DNA from: Paenibacillus pinisoli
Lineage (GTDB): Bacteria; Bacillota; Bacilli; Paenibacillales; Paenibacillaceae
NCBI RefSeq assembly: GCF_003605435.1
Contig: NZ_QXQB01000008.1
Coordinates: 124,001 to 188,000, forward strand
Direction: 5' to 3'
DNA length: 64,000 nt
Below the pieces are notes generated by a model that did not search any database, was not told the DNA's origin, and worked only from the letters and a program-made list of their open reading frames with translations. Shown here one piece after another: positions 58,567 through 64,000 of this stretch (the stretch's first letter is position 1; the number at the start of each line of letters is the position of its first letter). A program made the position numbers and the translations under genes.

Positions 58567-59637
58567 TTGAAGTCACTTTCATTGGTTATGATCGTTAAGA
58601 ATGAGCAGGCAGTGTTGGGAAGGTGTCTAAATAGCGTTAAAGATTTGGTTGAGGAAATGATTGTAGTCGATACGGGCTCCACAGATCGAACGGTTGAGAT
58701 TGCACATTCCTACAATGCTAAAGTTTTTAATTATGCATGGAACCATGATTTTGCTGCAGCCCGTAATTATGCACTGGATCAATCGAGTGGGGACTGGAAT
58801 CTTATTCTTGATGCAGATGAATATTTTATTAGTGATTGTTCGGCAGAGCTTAGAAAGTTTATGGAACTTGGAAATCATATCGGTCGATTAAAGATAATTA
58901 ATAAATTCAGAGACAAAGATGGCGAGGCCTTCGCCCAGTCCTATATATCTCGACTGTTCCCCAAAGGTGTGCGATATGAGGGACGCATACATGAACAGGT
59001 AGTATCCGACCTCCCGCGGGTAAAGCTCGGCGTCGAAGTCGGTCATGACGGCTATTATGAGGCCTCAAGATCTGATCGAAACATCCCTTTGCTCCAAATG
59101 GAGATTGATGCCGAGCCGGATAATCCCTATTATCACTATCAAATAGCCAAAGAGTATAATGGCATCGAAAATTATAGCCAGGCTTATTTCCATTTGAAGA
59201 AGGCGTACACCGGCCTTTCGAAAAAAGAGATGTATTATCCGAATACCGTAGTGGATTATTTATATGCGATGATTTCCTCTAAACAATTAGATGATGGACT
59301 TGGGGTCATCCAAAGTGAAGCGGCGCGACTCGACGACTTTCCCGATTTCCATTTTGTCTGCGGCCAGTATTACCTGGATCTCATCCTGAGCGATACGGCC
59401 AAGTACGTTCATCTGTTGGCGCAGATTGAGCAATCTTATCTCAAATGCTTGGAGCTCGGCGAGACGGATCGATATGATAGCGTAATAGGCACAGGAAGCT
59501 TTTCGGCGCTGCACAATCTGGGCGTATATCATGAAGTGACTGGGAATGTACAGAAGGCAGCTGCTTATTATCGGGAAGCTGCTGCATATCCATATGCTCC
59601 CTCGGAACAAAGGCTTCAGCTGTTAGGTCACATGTGA
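58567..59637 (+). CDS. GT2 glycosyltransferase with short TPR-like tail
   Basis: A 356-residue enzyme homologous to the N-terminal half of the 643-residue protein at 50096: SLVMIVKNEQAVLGRCLNSVKDLVEEMIVVDTGSTDRTVEIA, FNYAWNHDFAAARNYALDQSSGDWNLILDADEYF, and GRIHEQVV. The GT domain covers about 1-215; the last 140 residues contain TPR-like helices (YYHYQIAKEYNGIENYSQAYFHLKKAY; LHNLGVYHEVTGNVQKAAAYYREAA). Start TTG at 58567 after AGGTGA. Together the two GT2 enzymes bracket the island. Protein glycosylation, probably of flagellin, is the likely role. Confidence 0.8.
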   Translation: MKSLSLVMIVKNEQAVLGRCLNSVKDLVEEMIVVDTGSTDRTVEIAHSYNAKVFNYAWNHDFAAARNYALDQSSGDWNLILDADEYFISDCSAELRKFMELGNHIGRLKIINKFRDKDGEAFAQSYISRLFPKGVRYEGRIHEQVVSDLPRVKLGVEVGHDGYYEASRSDRNIPLLQMEIDAEPDNPYYHYQIAKEYNGIENYSQAYFHLKKAYTGLSKKEMYYPNTVVDYLYAMISSKQLDDGLGVIQSEAARLDDFPDFHFVCGQYYLDLILSDTAKYVHLLAQIEQSYLKCLELGETDRYDSVIGTGSFSALHNLGVYHEVTGNVQKAAAYYREAAAYPYAPSEQRLQLLGHM

Positions 59638-59674
59638 CATTTTTCTGAAAATTCCAAATACACTAAAAACTCTT

Positions 59675-59703
59675 TTGAAATAGGCTCCTGCATATGATAT
59701 AAT
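59675..59703 (+). promoter_or_regulatory. Promoter of hpf
   Basis: TTGAAA at 59675-59680 and TATAAT at 59698-59703 with a 17-base spacer and an extended TGA before the -10. In B. subtilis this gene also has stress and sporulation sigma promoters; I did not recognise those here. Confidence 0.8.
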
Positions 59704-59729
59704 AAGAGCATGTAAAGGAGGAGTGCCCC

Positions 59730-60275
59730 ATGAATTACAACATTCGAGGTCAACGCTTTCAGGTGACAGAAGCTTTGAGAGATTACACCGAGAAGAAATT
59801 AAGCCGGTTGGAGAAGTACTTTGATGCCCCAATCGCCTCCGAAATCACGGTAACCCTGTCCGTAACGAAAGGACAGCACACAGTAGAGGTTACCATTCCG
59901 CTAGTCGGTGTCATGCTCAGAGCCGAGGAGAAGAGTGCAGACATGTACGCTTCGATCGATCTTGTCGTCGATAAGCTGGAGCGTCAGATCCGCAAGCACA
60001 AAACCAAAGTCAATCGCAAATTCAGACAGGGCAGCGGAGTGAGAGCCCTGTTCCGTGAAGAAGGCTCCGCAGTTAGCGTACTGGAGGAAGAGGATGATCT
60101 GGAGCTTGTTCGCACCAAGCGGTTTACACTGAAGCCGATGGATGTGGAGGAAGCGATTCTTCAAATGAACATGATCGGCCACAACTTCTTCGTCTTCGCC
60201 AATGCCGACAGCAAGGAAGTCAATGTCGTGTATAAGCGCGATGACGGAAAGTACGGATTGATCGAACAAAGCTAA
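59730..60275 (+). CDS. hpf: Ribosome hibernation-promoting factor, long form
   Basis: A 181-residue long HPF (YvyD type) that dimerises 70S ribosomes into inactive 100S particles in stationary phase or stress. Residues 1-100 are the ribosome-binding domain (MNYNIRGQRFQVTEALRDYTEKKLSRLEKYF, KLERQIRKHKTKVNRKFRQG). The C-terminal dimerisation domain is RTKRFTLKPMDVEEAILQMNMIGHNFFVFANADSKEVNVVYKRDDGKYGLIE. AAAGGAGGAG precedes the ATG. In B. subtilis it also lies between fliT and secA. Confidence 0.95.
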   Translation: MNYNIRGQRFQVTEALRDYTEKKLSRLEKYFDAPIASEITVTLSVTKGQHTVEVTIPLVGVMLRAEEKSADMYASIDLVVDKLERQIRKHKTKVNRKFRQGSGVRALFREEGSAVSVLEEEDDLELVRTKRFTLKPMDVEEAILQMNMIGHNFFVFANADSKEVNVVYKRDDGKYGLIEQS

Positions 60276-60308
60276 GTCCCTTCCGCGAACAACTATACAT
60301 TGAATAAT

Positions 60309-60345
60309 GACAGCCCCGCCCCCACAAGGAGCGGGGCTTTATATG
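60309..60345 (+). terminator. hpf terminator
   Basis: AGCCCCGC pairs with GCGGGGCT, followed by TTATAT. Confidence 0.8.
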
Positions 60346-60360
60346 TCCCATCATAATTAA

Positions 60361-60510
60361 GAAAGGGATCGAACCTTATGGGCATATTTGAGCCAATACA
60401 GTATGACCCCGGAGACGGTCAAGCTGGATATTTACGAAATCGACGTTCACTCGTTCGACAAGGGCGTCCGGTATGTGCCGGATGCATTGGCGTGGCTGTT
60501 CGGTAATTAG
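60361..60510 (+). pseudogene. C-terminal fragment of a lost gene, hydrolase-like
   Basis: A frame open from 60361 to the TAG at 60508 reads ERDRTLWAYLSQYS, then MTPETVKLDIYEIDVHSF and DKGVRYVPDALAWLFGN. It has the look of the last strand-turn-helix of an alpha/beta hydrolase or similar enzyme (a His after a beta strand, then a terminal amphipathic helix). There is no ribosome site for the ATG at 60403 and a stop lies immediately upstream at 60358. It is best read as a relic of a deleted gene in the hpf-secA gap; a free-standing 35-residue peptide is less likely. Confidence 0.45.
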
Positions 60511-60547
60511 CCTTTCTTATTCCGCTTGCTTGCGTTTATGGGGTACA

Positions 60548-60576
60548 TTGCGGCAGGGTCTACAAACTGTTACAAT
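60548..60576 (+). promoter_or_regulatory. Probable secA promoter
   Basis: TTGCGG at 60548-60553 and TACAAT at 60571-60576, 17 bases apart, with an extended TGT before the -10. Confidence 0.65.
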
Positions 60577-60615
60577 TTAAAACAAATAGACCTACTACCG
60601 AAAGAGGGGAAAACC

Positions 60616-63123
60616 ATGCTCGGACTGGTTAAGAAAATATTCGGAGACGCGAATGAACGCGAAGTCAAACGCATTCAACGCACAGTTGATGAAATTAATA
60701 GCATGGAATCAAAGTTCACGGCGCTGACAGATGAGCAGCTGCGCGCGAAGACGGATGAATTCAAAGCTCGCCTGGAGAAGGGCGAGGAGATTGACGCTTT
60801 GTTGCCGGAGGCTTTTGCGACCGTACGTGAAGCATCGAAGCGTACGCTTGGCATGCGCCATTTTGACGTACAGCTGATCGGCGGCATGGTGCTCCATGAA
60901 GGCAAGATTGCCGAGATGAAGACTGGTGAGGGCAAGACGCTCGTAGCGACGCTGCCGGTATACCTGAACGCTTTGCTTGGCAAAGGCGTTCATGTCGTTA
61001 CAGTCAACGGATACCTGGCACAGCGCGACAGCGAGATTATGGGCCAGCTGTATACCTTCCTTGGCATGACTGTAGGCTGCAACCTGCATGGCCTGTCCCA
61101 TTCGGAGAAGCAGGAAGCTTATGCTTGCGATATCACATACGGTACGAACAACGAATTCGGGTTCGACTACCTGCGCGATAATATGGTGCTGTACAAGGAA
61201 CAAATGGTACAACGCCCTCTATACTATGCCATCATTGACGAAGTGGACTCCATTCTCGTGGACGAGGCGCGGACGCCGCTTATTATTTCGGGACAAGCTG
61301 CGAAGTCGACGGAGCTGTACCATGCAGCGGACCGTTTTGTGAGCCGGCTGAAAATCAACGAGGACTTCACGATTGACGTGAAGCTTCGCAACACGATTCT
61401 GACGGAATCCGGCGTGGAGAAGGCAGAGCGCGCCTTCGGCATCGAGAACTTGTTCGACCATGCCAACGTAACGGTCAACCATCACATTCAGCAAGCGCTG
61501 AAAGCGAACTTTATTATGAAACGCGATGTTGACTACGTCGTGCAAGAAGACGAAGTTGTTATCGTCGATGAATTTACAGGCCGTCTGATGTCCGGCCGCC
61601 GCTACAGCGATGGCTTGCATCAAGCGATCGAGGCGAAGGAGCAGCTGAAGGTTCAGAATGAGAGCATGACGCTTGCTACTATTACGTTCCAGAACTACTT
61701 CCGTATGTACCGCAAGCTGGCAGGTATGACCGGTACGGCGAAGACAGAGGAAGAAGAGTTCCGCCGCATCTATGGCCTGGACGTTATTCAAGTGCCGACG
61801 AACCGTTCCATGATCCGTAAGGATATGCCGGACGTCGTCTACAAATCCGAAAACGGCAAATTCAAAGCCGTTGTAGAAGAAATCGTAAAACGCCATGCGA
61901 ACAAGCAGCCGGTGCTTGTCGGTACGATCTCTATCGAGAATTCCGAGAGACTGTCCGAGATGCTGAAGCGCAGAGGCGTAGCCCATAAAGTTCTCAACGC
62001 CAAATTCCATGCTGAAGAAGCGGAGATCATCTCCCGCGCAGGCCAATCCGGTTCCGTCACGATTGCGACGAACATGGCAGGCCGCGGTACGGATATTTTG
62101 CTGGGCGATTCCGTTGGCGAGGTTGGCGGACTTCATATCATCGGTACGGAGCGCCACGAGAGCAGACGGATCGACAACCAGCTTCGCGGCCGTGCCGGCC
62201 GTCAAGGCGATCCGGGCTCCTCGCAATTCTATCTGTCGCTTGAAGATGAGCTGATGCGTCGTTTTGGCGCCGAGAATATTATGGCGATGATGGACCGTCT
62301 CGGTCTGGAGGAAGACCAGCCGATCGAGAGCCGTATGATTTCGAGAGCTGTAGAATCCGCTCAGAAGCGGGTTGAGGGCAGCAACTTCGATACGCGGAAA
62401 GTGGTCCTGCAATATGACGACGTGATGAACCAGCAGCGTGAGGTTATCTATAAGCAGCGCCGCGACATTCTGGAATCAGCAGATATTCGCAGCGAAGTTA
62501 TGGATATGATCAAGCCGGTTGTTGAGCGTATCGTAGAAGCTCATTGCGCCGAAGAAATTCCGGAGGAGTGGGATCTGCAGGCGATCGTGGATTATGTCCA
62601 CGCGAATCTGCTTGAGGAAGACTCCCTGAAGAAGGAAGATATCTGGGGCAAGGAGAAGGAAGAAATTATCGAATTCCTGCTGGAGAAGGTCGTTGCGCTG
62701 TACGATGAGCGCGAAGCGACGCTCGGGCCGGAGACGATGCGCGAGTTCGAGAAGGTTGTCGTGCTCCGTGCGGTAGACAGCAAGTGGATGGACCATATCG
62801 ATGCGATGGATCAGCTGCGTCAAGGCATTCACCTGCGTGCATACGGCGGTACCGATCCACTTCGCGAATATCAATTCGAAGGCTTCGAGATGTTCAAGGA
62901 AATGATCGAGACGATCCAAGAGGAAGTCGCGAAATATATTATGAAGGCGCGCGTCGAGAGCAACCTGGAGCGTCAAGAGGTTGTGAAGGGCCAGACGACG
63001 TCGACAAGCGGCGGCGGCGAGACGCAGGAGAAGCGTCCGGCGAAGCGCGAAGAGCGCGCAGGACGGAACGATCCTTGTCCTTGCGGCAGCGGCAAAAAAT
63101 ATAAGCAGTGCCACGGCAAGTAA
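60616..63123 (+). CDS. secA: Preprotein translocase ATPase SecA
   Basis: An 835-residue motor that drives unfolded precursors through SecYEG; it will carry the S-layer, SLH and LPKTG proteins seen in this window. Walker A is EMKTGEGKTLVATLP (about 99-113), the DEAD-equivalent IIDEVDSILVDEARTPLIISG near 205-226, ATNMAGRGTDI near 488-499 and LRGRAGRQGDPGSSQFYLSLEDELM. The C-terminal zinc-binding tail CPCGSGKKYKQCHG is intact. AGAGGGGA fixes ATG 60616; upstream in-frame starts lack a site. prfB follows after 26 bases. Confidence 0.97.
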   Translation: MLGLVKKIFGDANEREVKRIQRTVDEINSMESKFTALTDEQLRAKTDEFKARLEKGEEIDALLPEAFATVREASKRTLGMRHFDVQLIGGMVLHEGKIAEMKTGEGKTLVATLPVYLNALLGKGVHVVTVNGYLAQRDSEIMGQLYTFLGMTVGCNLHGLSHSEKQEAYACDITYGTNNEFGFDYLRDNMVLYKEQMVQRPLYYAIIDEVDSILVDEARTPLIISGQAAKSTELYHAADRFVSRLKINEDFTIDVKLRNTILTESGVEKAERAFGIENLFDHANVTVNHHIQQALKANFIMKRDVDYVVQEDEVVIVDEFTGRLMSGRRYSDGLHQAIEAKEQLKVQNESMTLATITFQNYFRMYRKLAGMTGTAKTEEEEFRRIYGLDVIQVPTNRSMIRKDMPDVVYKSENGKFKAVVEEIVKRHANKQPVLVGTISIENSERLSEMLKRRGVAHKVLNAKFHAEEAEIISRAGQSGSVTIATNMAGRGTDILLGDSVGEVGGLHIIGTERHESRRIDNQLRGRAGRQGDPGSSQFYLSLEDELMRRFGAENIMAMMDRLGLEEDQPIESRMISRAVESAQKRVEGSNFDTRKVVLQYDDVMNQQREVIYKQRRDILESADIRSEVMDMIKPVVERIVEAHCAEEIPEEWDLQAIVDYVHANLLEEDSLKKEDIWGKEKEEIIEFLLEKVVALYDEREATLGPETMREFEKVVVLRAVDSKWMDHIDAMDQLRQGIHLRAYGGTDPLREYQFEGFEMFKEMIETIQEEVAKYIMKARVESNLERQEVVKGQTTSTSGGGETQEKRPAKREERAGRNDPCPCGSGKKYKQCHGK

Positions 63124-63149
63124 TCTAATTTGAGGTGAAGCGAGAAGCC

Positions 63150-64000
63150 ATGATAGACATTACAGTCAAACAGGATTTGCGTGAAATGGCGAAGCGTCTC
63201 CAAGAACTTAGGGGGTCTCTTTGACTTAGACCTGAAGCAGGAGATGATCGCCAACTTCGAGGAGAAAATGTCGATGCCTGATTTCTGGGACGACAATGAA
63301 CGGGCCCAGGGCCTTATTTCCGAATTGAATGCGGTCAAGTCGGTTGTCGAGCAGTATGCGAAGCTGAACGAAGATCACGAAGAGCTCCAGATGATGCTGG
63401 AGCTTGCCGAGGAAGAAGAAGACGAGTCTATGGAGCGGGAGCTCGCGGAAGGCGTCGAGAAGCTTCTCACTCGTGTTAGTGACTTTGAGCTTCAGCTGCT
63501 GCTGAATCAGCCTTATGACAAGCTGAATGCGATCGTTGAGCTGCATCCCGGAGCGGGAGGCACAGAGTCCCAGGATTGGGGCATGATGCTTTACAGGATG
63601 TACACCCGCTGGTCCGAGAAGCGGGGCTTCAAGGTCGAGGTGCTGGACTATCAGGACGGCGACGAAGCCGGAATCAAGAGTGTCACGATGCTGATCAAAG
63701 GCTACAATGCATATGGATATCTGAAGGCGGAGAAGGGCGTGCATCGCCTCGTCCGCATCTCGCCATTCGATTCCGCGGGACGCCGGCATACCTCTTTTGT
63801 TTCCTGCGACGTTATGCCGGAGATCGATGATACCATCGAGATCGAAGTGCGTTCGGAAGATCTGAAGGTCGACACGTACCGCGCGAGCGGCGCCGGCGGG
63901 CAGCACGTCAATAAGACGGAATCGGCGATTCGGATTACCCATATGCCGACAGGCATCGTGGTAGCTTGCCAGCAAGAACGCTCCCAGATCGCGAACCGCG
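63150..64000 (+). CDS. prfB: Peptide chain release factor 2, with programmed +1 frameshift (3' end outside window)
   Basis: RF2 ends translation at UGA and UAA. The first 24 codons from ATG 63150 (MIDITVKQDLREMAKRLQELRGSL) run into an in-frame TGA at 63222. A Shine-Dalgarno-like AGGGGG at 63210-63215 and the slippery CTT-TGA-C at 63219-63225 form the conserved frameshift site. After slipping +1 the frame reads DLDLKQEMIANFEEKM and stays open to the window end. The GGQ catalytic loop is present (SGAGGQHVNKTESAIRITH, about 63890-63945). GAGGTGAAG precedes the ATG. Low RF2 favours the frameshift, giving autoregulation. Confidence 0.95.
63210..63225 (+). promoter_or_regulatory. prfB programmed frameshift site
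   Basis: AGGGGG, a three-base spacer, then CTT TGA C; ribosomes paused at TGA slip one base forward. Confidence 0.95.

Noticed and set aside
60366..60376. tRNA T-loop-like sequence on the minus strand (GGTTCGATCC)
   Set aside because: No D-arm, anticodon arm or acceptor stem can be formed around it.
61219..62412. 397-codon minus-strand open frame under secA
   Set aside because: Shadow of a highly conserved gene on the plus strand, no start site.

Overview
The window looks like chromosomal DNA of an endospore-forming, flagellated, S-layer-bearing Firmicute of the Paenibacillus type. The evidence is a small acid-soluble spore protein, several SLH-domain proteins next to a CsaB pyruvyltransferase, strong AGGAGG ribosome sites with many TTG/GTG starts, and gene order matching two Bacillus subtilis blocks (mbl-flhO-flhP-fabZ, and degSU-comF-flgM...hag-fliDST-hpf-secA-prfB). 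No tRNA, rRNA, CRISPR array, insertion sequence or prophage was seen.

Region 1 (1-8164): end of mbl, two flagellar rod/hook genes (flhO, flhP), a small membrane protein of the EpuA family, a tetR-MFS efflux pair on the minus strand, a CDP-alcohol phosphatidyltransferase, fabZ and a phosphoglucomutase. Region 2 (8189-13536): a cell-wall glycopolymer module. A DUF5693 membrane protein overlaps csaB, followed by a TagA/WecG glycosyltransferase and a TagO-type initiating transferase. CsaB pyruvylation makes the wall polymer that SLH domains bind. Region 3 (14010-33682): the likely clients of that polymer. These are a 1391-residue SLH protein, a major S-layer-type protein with biased codons and two in-frame starts, an uncharacterised 818-residue secreted protein, a small exported protein, a 1470-residue SLH protein with Ig-like repeats, and a phosphodiester glycosidase-family protein. 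A spore protein gene and metK (behind a possible attenuator) are interspersed.

Region 4 (33756-41037): degS-degU, a sortase substrate with a Thr-Pro repeat stalk (minus strand), an orphan membrane protein, and the competence genes comFA-comFC. Region 5 (41162-50033): late flagellar genes yvyF, flgM, flgN, flgK, flgL, yviE, fliW, csrA, hag, flaG, fliD, fliS, fliT. Sigma-D-type promoters are recognisable before yvyF, flgM, hag and flaG, and a textbook CsrA hairpin sits in the hag leader. Hag, FliW and CsrA form the known partner-switch that couples flagellin translation to secretion.

Region 6 (50096-59637): an accessory island between fliT and hpf, absent from the B. subtilis order. It holds two TPR-containing GT2 glycosyltransferases, a CDP-glycerol-type transferase, a class V aminotransferase, a sugar/choline-type cytidylyltransferase, a LicD-family transferase and two methyltransferases, with a cold-shock gene embedded. 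The combination points to flagellin glycosylation with a phospho-amino-alcohol or aminoethylphosphonate-type decoration. Region 7 (59730-64000): hpf, a decayed hydrolase-like fragment, secA, and the 5' part of prfB with its programmed +1 frameshift.
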